Shown here in pieces: positions 26,096 to 35,999 of a DNA stretch of 64,000 bases (positions are counted from its first letter, which is position 1; each line of letters begins with the position of its first letter). The DNA lies in contig NZ_MYFO02000007.1 of the NCBI RefSeq assembly GCF_004514475.2, positions 186,001-250,000 on the forward strand, read 5' to 3'. The stretch comes from Paenibacillus athensensis. Its GTDB lineage: Bacteria; Bacillota; Bacilli; Paenibacillales; NBRC-103111. The notes beneath the pieces are model-generated. The model was not told the DNA's origin. It made no database searches and worked only from the letters and a program-made list of their open reading frames with translations. Position numbers and translations under genes: made by a program.

Positions 26096-29000
26096 TTACT
26101 GGGTAATATTCAGCCAGTTTAAGTTAAAACCGGCGCCGCTGGCGTATACGCGCAGCGTTTTTTGCCCGGCCGTCAAATAAACAGTCGTGCTGACCGTCTG
26201 CCAATTCTGCCAGCCTCCCGTATTCGGCACCGAAGTGGTGGCATATACCGTGGAACCCGAGCGCAGCTGGATTTGGCCTGTCGTCAACGTGCTGGCTACC
26301 CGGTATTGCACGTTGTAAGTACCCGACGCCGGTACATTAACCGGGTAGTCCATCCAATCGCCAGCGTCGATCCAGCCTACGTCCTGGCCTCCGCCCGCAT
26401 CGGTCGTATTTTCCATCTGGATACCGCTCATCGCGCTATAGCCTTCGGCTTCGATGCGGGCCGGCAAATTGACCGTGTTGCTGTGATCGTATACGCGAAC
26501 GTAGTCGACCGTCATCGCTTGCGGGAATGCCGTGCTGCCGTCCGGATCGCCGTCGAAGTTGCCGCCTACGGCCACATTAAGCAGGAAGTGGAAGCGTTTG
26601 TCGAATGGCGCCGGGCTGGGTCCGCCGGAGCTGAACCATTCGCTGGAGCTTCGCGTTTGATACAGGTTGCCGTCCACGTACCAGCGGATTTGGCTAGGGT
26701 CCCACTCCACGCTGTATATGTGATATCCCGCGTCCGGCAAAGTATAGCTGCCGCCGATGTATGTCCACGGCGTTCCGAAGTGAATCGTGCCCATCACCGT
26801 CAACGGTTGTGAGCCGCGTTGTTCCATAATGTCGATTTCACCGCTCGTCGGCCAGCTGCCGTAAGTCCAATCCGTCGGCAGCATCCAGATCGCCGGCCAG
26901 ATCCCTTTACCTGTCGGCAGCTTGGCGCGCACCTCGAATTTCCCATAGGTCCAATCGCCTTTCGTTCTCGATACCAGACGCGCCGATGAATACGGCAGGC
27001 CGCCAATATTTTCCTTAATCGCCTTGATGACGAGATGACCGGAGCCGTCCAGATAGGCATTGTTCGTGCTGCTGGTGTAGTACTCCTTCTCGTTGTTGCC
27101 CCAGCCGCCGCCGCCGAGGTCATAGCCCCACTTGCCCGGATCGGGCGCAGTTCCGCTTGTGCCGCTGAACTCATCGTTCCATACCAGACGCCAGGTGTCC
27201 TGGGACGCGGCGGGAGGCGTCGCGCTGCCTGCTGCGTATTGCGCGATGATCCTCGTAAATTCCCAAGGCTGCTGCGGCACGCTGCTGCAGCCGTTTTGGG
27301 TGGAACCCGGATCGATAATCGGGCTGCATGGCAGGTCACGGTTGACCACCCAATACGTGAGCCGCTTCAATCCCTTGCTTTTGCCATAATCGGCTATGGC
27401 CTGAAAATCGGATACGTATACGTATTCCCCGACATCTGTGCGGCCGTTCATCAGCGACAAGCCGGACATGTCGTAAATTTGTGCATCGCTCAAAGCCGGA
27501 TAAAGCGTCTTCAACTGCTGGTGGAACGCTTCGGCGATGTTGATCGTCGTCTGGCCCATGCCGGATGCGCCGCCGCCGAAATCAAACGGCATGATCGTCC
27601 ACGACGTCGGCTTGAAGCCGATGTTGATGGCGGTCTGTACGACCGTTTTGCCGCTGTTCTCAAGACCCGACCAGCCTGCCGGCAGCGTAACCGAAACGTT
27701 CAGTGGTTTACCGGCGTTTGCAGCGTTTTGCTGCAAAATTTTGGCAGCTTGCAGCTCGCGGGTGAGCGCAGCGTTATTCGTGATTTCTTCAGTCTCGATA
27801 TCAAAATCAACAGCCTTCAGGTTGTATTTGTCAATAACCTGCTGATAGGCATTGGCCGTCGACTGCGCGTCGCCGCATACCTGGCCGAGCTTTGTGCCCG
27901 CTGCACCGCCGAAGGAAACGACGACGTCGCCGCCCTTGGAGCGGATCAGGTTGATCGCCGCCTGATTCGTCGTATCGCTGTTGATCGCGCTCCAGCCGTT
28001 CCAGGCTGCAGAACAGGCATTACCGTTAGCCAGAATAAAGGCAATGGTAAACGCTTTGACGCTGGTCGCATCCATAACCGTACCCAGATTTACGCTGCTG
28101 TCCGGCATGACATACGGAGCTGCGTTCAGCGGATCGAACATACCTGGCGGCGTCGCCGTAGGCGCTGGTGTTGGTGTAGACGCCGTGGCAAAATTCAGCC
28201 AGTTGAGGTTAAAGCCCGTTGCAGACACGAACAACCGCAGCGTCTGACTGCCCGCAGGCAGGCTGACCGAAGTATTAACGGTCGTCCAGTTCTGCCAGCC
28301 GCCGGTATTCGGCACAGTCACTGTCGCCAGCACGCTTCCATTACTGCTGCGAAGCTGCAACTGACTCGTCGCCGTCGTACTGGCTACCCGAAACGCAACC
28401 GGGTACGTGCCAGCGCTCGCTACGTATACGTTATAGTCCAGCCAGTCGCCGGTATCGGTCCAGCCCACATTCAAGCCGCCGCCGGTATCCGATGTCGATT
28501 CGGTCTGAATACCGCTCATGGCCGTGTAGCTCTCTGCTTCGAGTTTACCGGGAATCATAATCCCGCCGGGCGTTGACGTTGGTGTTGCTGTTGGAGTCGG
28601 GGTCGGAGTCGGCGTTGGTGTTGGCGAGACCGGCGGAGTCGGCGTCGCGTCGTTAAACGTTACCTGCAAGCTGTCCAGATTGACATTGGCGGAATCCGTC
28701 GCATCGTATTGATACTTGACCGTATTGCTGCCTGCTTGTAAGGTCACCGTATCTGCAACAGTCGCCCACGAATCCCAATTGGCAAGATTGGCAAGCGTCG
28801 TTTGCTTGATCTTCACGCCATTGACATATAGGCTGAGCGTCCTCGCGCCGCCCATCGAGTTGGCATAACGCAGCACAAGGCTGTAAGGCGCCGTTACCGA
28901 GGTGTTGACCGTAAACGTCGTAGCCGCGCCCTGCGTCCAGTATCCGTCTACAAATCCGCTGCCCGTATATCCGGTGTGGTCCGTGTTCACCTTCGCTCCG

Positions 29001-29614
29001 CCCGATAAGGCGGCCGATTCAGCCTGATACGTACCGCCGGATGGCGTTGACGTCGGGGTTGGGGTTGGCGTAGGCGTAGGCGTAGGCGTTGACGTCGACG
29101 TGTTATAGACCTCCAGCTCCGAGATTTGTCCGGCCGGCCAGCCCGTATTGGCGGTCACGTTGATTTTCACATAACGCACGCTGGCGTTGACGAAGTTGAT
29201 CGTCACCGTATTGCTGCTGCCGTCGAACGTATACGTTTGCGACGCAGCAAGCGTCGTATAGCTCGAATCGTTGGTGCTGCCTTGTACCGATAGCGTCTGA
29301 TTGCGCGTACCCCAGCCGGCAGGCAGCTTCAGGACCACCTGATTGACGGTATTTACGCTGCCCAAGTCCACGCGTACCCATTGCGGAAACGCATTGTTGA
29401 CGCTCTCCCAATACGTGCCCTGATTGCCGTCCGTTGTATTTCCGGAACCATAAACGTCGGCATGACCGCTCTCTGTCGTCGCCTTGCCTGCGGCCAGATT
29501 GGTGGCCGCGCTTACTTCATGCGGAATGAGCGTTAGCTGCATCACAAACAGCAATAAAGCCATAAGGCCAAAAACAACCGGATTTTGTTGATAGAACCTG
29601 TTCCTGCGTATCAT
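26096..29614 (-). CDS. Secreted GH18 + GH16 bifunctional glycosidase with four carbohydrate-binding modules
   Basis: A 1172-residue exported enzyme. Order: signal peptide (1-36), F5/8C-like discoidin/CBM32 (37-172), Pro-Thr linker, CBM35/6-like module (about 192-325), Pro-Thr linker, CBM6 (about 354-480), GH18 domain (about 487-795) with catalytic DFDIE (about 602), GH16 domain (about 808-1046) with catalytic GEIDIMEQRG (about 924), and a C-terminal CBM6 (about 1050-1172) that resembles the internal one. GH18 is chitinase-type, GH16 is beta-1,3(4)-glucanase-type, so one chain could attack both chitin and glucan of fungal walls. GGAGG lies 7 bases before the ATG. A cre box lies upstream. Confidence 0.93.
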   Translation of the reverse strand: MIRRNRFYQQNPVVFGLMALLLFVMQLTLIPHEVSAATNLAAGKATTESGHADVYGSGNTTDGNQGTYWESVNNAFPQWVRVDLGSVNTVNQVVLKLPAGWGTRNQTLSVQGSTNDSSYTTLAASQTYTFDGSSNTVTINFVNASVRYVKINVTANTGWPAGQISELEVYNTSTSTPTPTPTPTPTPTSTPSGGTYQAESAALSGGAKVNTDHTGYTGSGFVDGYWTQGAATTFTVNTSVTAPYSLVLRYANSMGGARTLSLYVNGVKIKQTTLANLANWDSWATVADTVTLQAGSNTVKYQYDATDSANVNLDSLQVTFNDATPTPPVSPTPTPTPTPTPTATPTSTPGGIMIPGKLEAESYTAMSGIQTESTSDTGGGLNVGWTDTGDWLDYNVYVASAGTYPVAFRVASTTATSQLQLRSSNGSVLATVTVPNTGGWQNWTTVNTSVSLPAGSQTLRLFVSATGFNLNWLNFATASTPTPAPTATPPGMFDPLNAAPYVMPDSSVNLGTVMDATSVKAFTIAFILANGNACSAAWNGWSAINSDTTNQAAINLIRSKGGDVVVSFGGAAGTKLGQVCGDAQSTANAYQQVIDKYNLKAVDFDIETEEITNNAALTRELQAAKILQQNAANAGKPLNVSVTLPAGWSGLENSGKTVVQTAINIGFKPTSWTIMPFDFGGGASGMGQTTINIAEAFHQQLKTLYPALSDAQIYDMSGLSLMNGRTDVGEYVYVSDFQAIADYGKSKGLKRLTYWVVNRDLPCSPIIDPGSTQNGCSSVPQQPWEFTRIIAQYAAGSATPPAASQDTWRLVWNDEFSGTSGTAPDPGKWGYDLGGGGWGNNEKEYYTSSTNNAYLDGSGHLVIKAIKENIGGLPYSSARLVSRTKGDWTYGKFEVRAKLPTGKGIWPAIWMLPTDWTYGSWPTSGEIDIMEQRGSQPLTVMGTIHFGTPWTYIGGSYTLPDAGYHIYSVEWDPSQIRWYVDGNLYQTRSSSEWFSSGGPSPAPFDKRFHFLLNVAVGGNFDGDPDGSTAFPQAMTVDYVRVYDHSNTVNLPARIEAEGYSAMSGIQMENTTDAGGGQDVGWIDAGDWMDYPVNVPASGTYNVQYRVASTLTTGQIQLRSGSTVYATTSVPNTGGWQNWQTVSTTVYLTAGQKTLRVYASGAGFNLNWLNITQ

Positions 29615-29762
29615 TCACGAACCTCCTTGAAATTTGAATTTATCAGCCTGAGCTGCCCTACTGCGGGTTGAACCCGCCGATCCCTCCTCCTTTCTCGTTG
29701 TTCCGCTTGCGTCAAGCAAGCCCTCACTGGCCACCCCCCTGCGCATCGATCACCATCCTAAA

Positions 29763-29778
29763 ATGTAATCGTTTTCAT
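29763..29778 (-). promoter_or_regulatory. cre site (CcpA) of glycosidase gene
   Basis: On the minus strand ATGAAAACGATTACAT matches the Bacillus cre consensus WTGNAARCGNWWWCAW at every position. It directly follows a TACAAT -10-like box, so CcpA binding would block transcription of the glycosidase gene when preferred sugars are present. The leader is about 150 bp long. Confidence 0.8.
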
Positions 29779-29884
29779 TTTATTGTAGACCTCCACTCCT
29801 CCGAACTCGATGGAAAGTATTATGATTTTCGTACGCAATATTACGCTTTCGCGCCCTTCCCGCGAAGCGGACGCTGCACAACGC

Positions 29885-29915
29885 AAAAAGCCTGCTGATC
29901 GTCGATCAACAGGCT
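29885..29915 (-). terminator. Terminator of the sugar transporter operon
   Basis: On the minus strand AAGCCTGTTGATCG-AC-GATCAGCAGGC forms a strong hairpin followed by TTTTTGC, about 170 bp past the last permease gene. The sequence from 29916 to 30082 is GC-rich and shows no gene. Confidence 0.8.
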
Positions 29916-30082
29916 TGTCTTGTTGCAGCAGCTCCCGCACCGCAGGCGGGAGGGCTTCAGCCGGGCTGTCCGGCGCGCACGGGTTTGACCGCCGCCGAAC
30001 GGCTGGCACCGCGCTCAAGGCGTCGCACGCCCGCAGCAACGGCAGCGTCCCGGAGCCCTGCCCGACGCGGCGTCTCCGCCCG

Positions 30083-30976
30083 TCAGCCCTTCACCGAGCC
30101 GGCGGTAATCCCCTCGACGATCCGGTTGCTCAAGGCGAAAAACGCCGCCAGAATCGGCAACATGCTGATCATCAGCGTCGCGCCGATCGCTCCCCAATCG
30201 GTTGTATACTGCCCGATAAAGTTTTGAATACCCACCGTAATCGTCTTGCGCTCGTCCGAGCTGATGAACGTATTGATGAACACAAATTCGTTCCAGTTAT
30301 AAATCATATTGATAATGACCACCGTTGCCAGCACCGAAGCGGTCATCGGCAAAATAATTTGCACAAACAGCCGGTTCACCGAACAGCCGTCCATAATCGC
30401 CGCTTCTTCTACCTCGCGCGGTAGCGTGTAGTAGAAGCCGAGCAAAATCATGATCGTCAGCGGCAGATTAAACGCCGTGTACGTCAGAATGATCGACAGC
30501 GGATGATCAGTCAGATGCGCTTTCAGGAACATTTGAAACAACGGAATGAGCGTGGAATGCACCGGAATCATCAGGCCGACCATGAACAGGCCGAGCACCG
30601 GCTTTTTCCAGCCCCACGACAGCCGCGTCAGCGCAAACGTCACCAGACTGCCCAGTACAACGGTGCATGCAACGGCAGCGAACGTCATCCAGACGCTGTT
30701 CCAGAAATACAAGCTGATGTTGCCTTCCGTCCACACCTTGGCGTAGTTCTCCCAACGCGGATGGGCCGGTAGCGCAAAGGGCGATAGATTGAAGACTTCC
30801 TGGTTATTTTTCAGTGAAAACAGCAGCAGCCAAACCAGCGGAAAAATTTGCACCACGGCGACGGCGATCAGCACGGCGTAAAGTACGATGCGGCCGATAC
30901 GTTGCGGCAAGCTGCGCTCGGACGGCCAAGCCGTAAGCGTTGCGGCGGCTGTCGATGCGCCTGCGGATTCTGTCAT
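30083..30976 (-). CDS. Carbohydrate ABC transporter permease (MalG/AraQ type)
   Basis: A 297-residue permease with six membrane segments and the EAA loop EVEEAAIMDGCSVNRLFVQIILP (about 185-210), which docks the ATPase. It is the second permease of a binding-protein-dependent importer; no ATPase gene is present, so it probably shares an MsmX-like ATPase encoded elsewhere, as is common in Bacillota. Last gene of the operon. Confidence 0.9.
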   Translation of the reverse strand: MTESAGASTAAATLTAWPSERSLPQRIGRIVLYAVLIAVAVVQIFPLVWLLLFSLKNNQEVFNLSPFALPAHPRWENYAKVWTEGNISLYFWNSVWMTFAAVACTVVLGSLVTFALTRLSWGWKKPVLGLFMVGLMIPVHSTLIPLFQMFLKAHLTDHPLSIILTYTAFNLPLTIMILLGFYYTLPREVEEAAIMDGCSVNRLFVQIILPMTASVLATVVIINMIYNWNEFVFINTFISSDERKTITVGIQNFIGQYTTDWGAIGATLMISMLPILAAFFALSNRIVEGITAGSVKG

Positions 30977-30995
30977 GCCGGTTCCTCCTTTTTTC

Positions 30996-31877
30996 TCATG
31001 AATATTGCACTTCTTCGCCCGAAGCTGTCAGCTTGCGGATCAGCCAGGTCACGATCAGACAGGTCAGCAGCAGGAAAAATCCAATCGCGCTGCCATAGCC
31101 GAAATCAAAGCTGCGGAACGCCTGATGGTACATGTACGAAGCCATGACCTCGCTCGCGCCGTTGGGTCCCCCGTCGGTCATCACGTAAATCAGGTCAAAA
31201 TATTTCAGCGAGCCGACGATGGCGAGTACAATCGTCACCTTGATGACGCTGGCAATCAGCGGCAGCTTGATGCGCAAAGCCACCTGCCACGGCGTCGCGC
31301 CGTCGATGCGCGCGGCTTCGATCAGCGAGGACGGGATGTTCGTCAGCGCGGCGTAGTAGATAAGGATATAAAAGCCCGCGTATTGCCAAATAATTGGCAC
31401 GAACAACGCGAACAGCACAATCGAGGTTTCCGACAGCCAACCAATCGGCTCCTTCATGCCAAACGATTGCAGAATGACGTTCAGCATCCCGTTGGAGGGA
31501 TGGTACATTTTCAGCCATAGCTGGGCAATCGCCACCGAGGACAGCAGCATCGGCACCAGGTAAATTTTGCGCAGCAGGTTCGCGCCCTTAATGCGGCCGG
31601 ACAACACCATTGCGACGGCCAGATAGCCGATCAGGCTAATGGTGGAGAAAACGGCCAGCAGGAAGGAATGGCCCGCGCTTTTCCAGAACAGCGCATCCTT
31701 GACCAGCCGGCTGTAGTTGTCCAGACCGATGAAGGTCATGGCCCCGATGCCATCCCATTTCATCAGGCCGTAATAGCCGGTCAAGACAATCGGCACATAG
31801 ATGAGCACCAGCACGAGCAACAGCGCAGGCAGGACATACAGCGCGATGATTCTTTTATCGGACATGACTTTATCCAC
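30996..31877 (-). CDS. Carbohydrate ABC transporter permease (MalF/UgpA type)
   Basis: A 293-residue permease with six membrane segments and the EAA motif LIEAARIDGATPWQVALRIKLPL. GTG 31877 is preferred as start: GGAG stands 10 bases upstream, whereas the first ATG (31865) would be more than 20 bases from it. It follows the binding-protein gene by 86 bp and precedes the second permease by 19 bp. Confidence 0.88.
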   Translation of the reverse strand: MDKVMSDKRIIALYVLPALLLVLVLIYVPIVLTGYYGLMKWDGIGAMTFIGLDNYSRLVKDALFWKSAGHSFLLAVFSTISLIGYLAVAMVLSGRIKGANLLRKIYLVPMLLSSVAIAQLWLKMYHPSNGMLNVILQSFGMKEPIGWLSETSIVLFALFVPIIWQYAGFYILIYYAALTNIPSSLIEAARIDGATPWQVALRIKLPLIASVIKVTIVLAIVGSLKYFDLIYVMTDGGPNGASEVMASYMYHQAFRSFDFGYGSAIGFFLLLTCLIVTWLIRKLTASGEEVQYS

Positions 31878-31963
31878 AAGCGTACAGCTCCTTTCCCCAA
31901 GCGGACAATGCAAAGGGGCATACCGCGGTGTGCCGGGATACGCCCCTTCTGCGTTCTGGTTGA

Positions 31964-33337
31964 TTACTTGCCGGATTCCTGCTTCAGCGCCTCTTCATGC
32001 TTCTTGGCGAATTCCTCCGGCTTCACTTCGCCGCCGAACAACGCCTGAATCATGTTCAGATGCACTTGCGCTACCGCCGGACTCATTTGTACGTCGGCAA
32101 ACAGCGTAATGTTGCTGGCTTTGCCCAGCTCGTTCAGCACATCAATGTACATTTGCGGGAGGTTGATTTTGGACGTGTCGACCTTGGTCGCCGGAATGAC
32201 GCCCGCTTGCGTCACCGACTCTTCGCCCCAACGCTTCGCAAAATATTTCACGAATTTCTTCGCTTCGTCCTTCACCTTGGAGTTCTCGGCCACGAACAAG
32301 CCTACGCCCGGTCCGCCGACCCAGCTGTCGACATTGCCTTTGCCGCCGTCGATGGTCGGGAATTTGAAGAAGCCGATGCTGTCGCGGAACTCCTTCGGAA
32401 CGGATTCATTCGTCGTATAGTTCGGCAGCTCCCAAGTACCCATCATGTACATTGCGGCTTTGCCGTTCATGAATTCGGATTTGCCTTCGTCGTTGGACAG
32501 GCCGTTGAACCCTTTGTTGAAGGCGTTCATCTTCACGAGGTTCTGCACCTCTTCAGCCGCTTTCACGAGGCTTGGATCCTCAAAGCTGCCCCTGCGGTCA
32601 ATCGCTTTTTTCAGCGTTTCCGGTCCGCCCAGACGGTCGGCCAGGTACATATACCACAGCGAGCCAGTCCAGCGGTCTTTGTTGCCGAGCGCTGCTGGAG
32701 CTACGCCGTTATCGGCCAGCGTTTTGACGATTTGCTTGAGCTCGTCGTACGTTTTTGGCGGCGTGAGATTATATTTGGCGAAAATCGCTTTGTTGTAGTA
32801 AACAGGCGTGATGTTCAGCTCCAGCGGCAGCGCGTAGGTTTTGCCCCCGACCGCGTACGCTTCCGTCGTCCCGGAAACGAACGAATCCTTGAAGCCGTCG
32901 CCGAGAACATCGTCCAGCGGTGCGAACAGGTTGCCTTTGACGTAAGGCTCCAGGAAGCCGGCCGCCCACGTCATGCCCACATCCGGCAGCTCGTTGGAGG
33001 CGGAGATGACCTTCAGCTTGTTTTTATACTGCTCGTTGTCAAGGATCTCCTGTTTGATCGTGACGTTCGGATTCGCTTTCTGATATTCGTCGATGATTTG
33101 GTTGACAATCATGTTATGCTGCTTCGAGCTGCCCGCAGGCCACAGATGCATCAGCTTGATCGTCATTTTCTCGCCGGAGCTGGCCGGCTGGTCGGTGCTT
33201 GCCGCCGCCGTAGGCTGCGCGCTGGCTTGAGCGCCGTTATCGGTGCTTCCCGCATTTTGCGTCGACCCGCAGCCCGTCAGAGCCAGCATGGTCGCAAGCA
33301 GCGCCGCCGGAGCGAGCGTCAATGTTTTTTTCACCAC
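31964..33337 (-). CDS. Sugar-binding lipoprotein of ABC transporter
   Basis: A 457-residue family-1 extracellular solute-binding protein. The lipobox LALTGC (about residue 23) follows a hydrophobic signal, so the mature protein is lipid-anchored outside the cell; a Thr/Ala/Ser-rich tether follows. MKLMHLWPAG-type beta-1 and the later YALPLELNITPVYYN and GKAAMYMMGTWELP blocks are typical of oligosaccharide binders. It starts at GTG with GGGGGA about 7 bases upstream. A cre-like site lies just in front. The ligand is unknown; the neighbouring GH18/GH16 enzyme suggests chito- or gluco-oligosaccharides. Confidence 0.9.
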   Translation of the reverse strand: MVKKTLTLAPAALLATMLALTGCGSTQNAGSTDNGAQASAQPTAAASTDQPASSGEKMTIKLMHLWPAGSSKQHNMIVNQIIDEYQKANPNVTIKQEILDNEQYKNKLKVISASNELPDVGMTWAAGFLEPYVKGNLFAPLDDVLGDGFKDSFVSGTTEAYAVGGKTYALPLELNITPVYYNKAIFAKYNLTPPKTYDELKQIVKTLADNGVAPAALGNKDRWTGSLWYMYLADRLGGPETLKKAIDRRGSFEDPSLVKAAEEVQNLVKMNAFNKGFNGLSNDEGKSEFMNGKAAMYMMGTWELPNYTTNESVPKEFRDSIGFFKFPTIDGGKGNVDSWVGGPGVGLFVAENSKVKDEAKKFVKYFAKRWGEESVTQAGVIPATKVDTSKINLPQMYIDVLNELGKASNITLFADVQMSPAVAQVHLNMIQALFGGEVKPEEFAKKHEEALKQESGK

Positions 33338-33362
33338 TTCAATTCCCCCTGTTCATCTGTTC

Positions 33363-33378
33363 AAGATAACGTTTACAA
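33363..33378 (-). promoter_or_regulatory. cre-like site of binding-protein gene
   Basis: On the minus strand TTGTAAACGTTATCTT agrees with the cre consensus except at the CA near the 3' end. It lies 25 bp before the binding-protein start, after a TATCAT box, suggesting CcpA repression of the transporter operon. Confidence 0.6.
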
Positions 33379-33457
33379 CATTTATGATAGCGCTTTATCG
33401 GGGGTTGAATAAGGTAACGGCGTTTAGGGAAAAGTCTACTTTTTTTAGATCGCGTGA

Positions 33458-34249
33458 TCAGATCGTACCGTCGGGGGACATCAGCTTGCGGAATTGGCTC
33501 GGGGTCATACCTTCGTATTCCTTGAACAGCGTGGTAAAATATTTGACCGTCTGGTAGCCGGCCTCCTCGGCAATCGCCGACACCGGCATCGCAGTGTTCA
33601 GCAGCAGATGCTTGGCACGCTGCACGCGGCTTCGCGTCACATATTCGCTGAAGGTCAGATTCGTTTTCTCCTTGAACAGCGAGCTGAAATAGCTCGGATT
33701 CAAATGCACCTGCTCCGCTACCTCGCGCAAACCGATCGGCTCGCGCAGATGAAGCTCGATGTAGCGCATCGCTTCCTTGATCGGCTGCGGGATCAGATGA
33801 TCCTCCTGCCGCATGTCGGCCAAGCGGTTGTCCACCACCCGGTCGAGCCGGTCGACGCGCCGCCGTTCCTCGTCTATGGCGAGCGCCTGCTCCACGGCCT
33901 CGATCAGCTTGGCCTTGGCCACCGGCTTGAGCAAATAATTGACGACGCCCAGACGGATCGCTTCCTGTGCGTAATCAAACTCCGAGTAGCCCGACAGCAA
34001 AATGACGGCCGGCAGGCCGCCTTGCTCCTTCGCGGCTCTGATCATCTGCAAGCCGGTCATCTCCGGCATGCGAATATCGGAAATCAATACGTTTACCGGC
34101 TTGTTGGCCAGCAGCGCCAGCGCTTCGTCCCCGTCAGCCGCTATCTCCACTTCATACTTGCCGCCGGCCCAGGCATCGAGCATCTTCTTGAGCCCTTGCC
34201 GGGTGCGCGGCTCGTCGTCCACGATCAAGATCGTTCCTGCTTGCAACAT
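33458..34249 (-). CDS. YesN-type AraC response regulator
   Basis: A 263-residue response regulator: receiver domain with VDDEP, phospho-acceptor ISDIRMPEMTGL, and LLKPV; C-terminal double AraC HTH (LREVAEQVHLNPSYFSSLFKEKTNLTFSEYV and VSAIAEEAGYQTVKYFTTLFKEYEGMTPSQF). It sits just upstream of the transporter genes and after its kinase, the standard order for oligosaccharide sensing in Paenibacillus-type bacteria. A GTG one codon upstream (34252) fits the ribosome site spacing slightly better than the ATG used here. Confidence 0.9.
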   Translation of the reverse strand: MLQAGTILIVDDEPRTRQGLKKMLDAWAGGKYEVEIAADGDEALALLANKPVNVLISDIRMPEMTGLQMIRAAKEQGGLPAVILLSGYSEFDYAQEAIRLGVVNYLLKPVAKAKLIEAVEQALAIDEERRRVDRLDRVVDNRLADMRQEDHLIPQPIKEAMRYIELHLREPIGLREVAEQVHLNPSYFSSLFKEKTNLTFSEYVTRSRVQRAKHLLLNTAMPVSAIAEEAGYQTVKYFTTLFKEYEGMTPSQFRKLMSPDGTI

Positions 34250-34256
34250 CACTTTC

Positions 34257-35999
34257 TCATCCTCCCCCCGGAATATCAAAGCATATACAGGTGCCCTTGC
34301 CCCGCTCGCTTTGCAGCGTCAAACCGCCGCCGCCGTCGGGATACGCCAGCCGCAGCCGCTGATTGACGTTGGCGATGGCCAGCCCGGTTCCCGAGCCCAT
34401 CGGCACACCGCCGCCCTCCAGCGAACGGGTCACGCGCTGCATCGTCGCTTCATCCATGCCGACGCCATCGTCGCAAACGGCAATCGTCCAGCCCCCGGCT
34501 TCTTCGGAAGGGCCAATCGTAATGCTCACCGAGCCCGGCCCCTTCTTGTTGCCAAGCCCGTGCAGCAGAGCGTTCTCCACCAGCGGCTGGATTAGCAACT
34601 TGGGCAGGCGGACCTGCTCCGCGCCGGGGCTTGTCTCGATGCGCCAGGTGAGCCGCTCGCCGAACCGCAGCTTCATCAGCTGCAAATAGCGCTCGACATG
34701 CTCCAGCTCAGCGCTGGCCGCCACCCATTCGTCCTTGCTTGAGCCGCCGATTGTATAGCGAAACAGCTCGGACATCGCCACGACCAGCTCGGCCAGCTCC
34801 TCTTCGTCCTTCTCCTGCAGCGACCAATACAACGCCTCCAGCGTGTTGTACAAAAAATGCGGATTGATCTGCGCCTGCAGCGCCTTCAGCTCGGCGCGAC
34901 TGCGGACCAGCTCCTTTTCATAAATAACCTCGATCAAATGATTGATATTATCGACCATCTCGTTGTACGTGCGCGTCAGCTCGTTAATCTCGGCCGTAGA
35001 TTGAATGGCCGGGCTGGGCTTGAGCTCGCCGAGCCGGGCGCTGCGCATCGTTTTGATTAGCCGCAAAATCGGCCTCGTCATCATAGTAGACAGCAGCAGC
35101 GAGGAAATCAGCACGATCAGGAAGCCGACGCCGCCCGAAGCGACAATGGCCGTGCGCAGCACGCTGATGCCTTCGGTCAGAGCGCTGACCGGGGAGAGAA
35201 TGACAAGCGTCCAGCCGGTCGCTTCCGAGGTCATTTTGACAGCGATATAATCCTGGCCGTTAATGGCGACCTGCTGCTGGCGGTCGTTGAGAATCGCGTC
35301 GACGTCGCCTGCGTAGTTTGACGCGATGGGGGTGCCGCTTTTGTCGACGAGCATCATGTATTCCGGCTCACCGGCAGCGTTACCCGGCACCTCCAGATTG
35401 AAATAGCTGCGATTAATGCGAATCAAGAGATAGCCGCCGCCGGAAAACCAGCGGTCCATCAGCCGTACCTGGCGCACCGCCAACAAATAGGACGGGTCGC
35501 GCGTATCCTCGCCGATCCAGACCATGCGCCCCTGCGCCCGGTCGGCCTGCTCCAGCCAGAGCGGACCGATGCGGCCGAGCAGCGTAATCGCATCGTTCGG
35601 AAACAGCCGCAAATAATCGTTCGTGTACAGGTCGAAGGCGCTGATACCGTCGGAATACACCTGAAAGGCGCTGACATTCTGCATTAACGCCTGTCGTTCG
35701 TTAAAGGTGGCCGGGCGTCCCTCGACGACCTGCAGTAATAGCTGCTGCACCTCGCTATTCGTCGCCACCTGGTTGGATAGCGTATCGATTTGCCGATAAA
35801 GCGTTTCCAAGCGTCCGGTCGCTTCGACCGCCGTTTGCCGGATCTGCTTTTCCGCATTGTTGGTGATCAGTCTGGAAACGAGATTAAACGTCATCAGTCC
35901 GACCAAGGTCAGCACAATCGCCATCACGACGACAAACACGACGAGAATCTGATTGCGCAGCGTATTCCATCTGCTCCAGTAGGTTCGCAACTCGTCCAT
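34257..35999 (-). CDS. YesM-type sensor histidine kinase
   Basis: A 580-residue membrane kinase: TM1 (about 17-40), a large extracellular dCache-like sensor (about 45-280), TM2 (about 285-310), HAMP, then His_kinase with LQAQINPHFLYNTLEAL and a HATPase_c with PLLIQPLVENALLHG and GTGLAIANVNQRL. This is the LytS/YesM type that pairs with AraC-type regulators. The start ATG 35999 is preceded by GGGAG; no ribosome site is found further up. Its stop is 7 bp before the regulator start. Confidence 0.9.
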   Translation of the reverse strand: MDELRTYWSRWNTLRNQILVVFVVVMAIVLTLVGLMTFNLVSRLITNNAEKQIRQTAVEATGRLETLYRQIDTLSNQVATNSEVQQLLLQVVEGRPATFNERQALMQNVSAFQVYSDGISAFDLYTNDYLRLFPNDAITLLGRIGPLWLEQADRAQGRMVWIGEDTRDPSYLLAVRQVRLMDRWFSGGGYLLIRINRSYFNLEVPGNAAGEPEYMMLVDKSGTPIASNYAGDVDAILNDRQQQVAINGQDYIAVKMTSEATGWTLVILSPVSALTEGISVLRTAIVASGGVGFLIVLISSLLLSTMMTRPILRLIKTMRSARLGELKPSPAIQSTAEINELTRTYNEMVDNINHLIEVIYEKELVRSRAELKALQAQINPHFLYNTLEALYWSLQEKDEEELAELVVAMSELFRYTIGGSSKDEWVAASAELEHVERYLQLMKLRFGERLTWRIETSPGAEQVRLPKLLIQPLVENALLHGLGNKKGPGSVSITIGPSEEAGGWTIAVCDDGVGMDEATMQRVTRSLEGGGVPMGSGTGLAIANVNQRLRLAYPDGGGGLTLQSERGKGTCICFDIPGGG

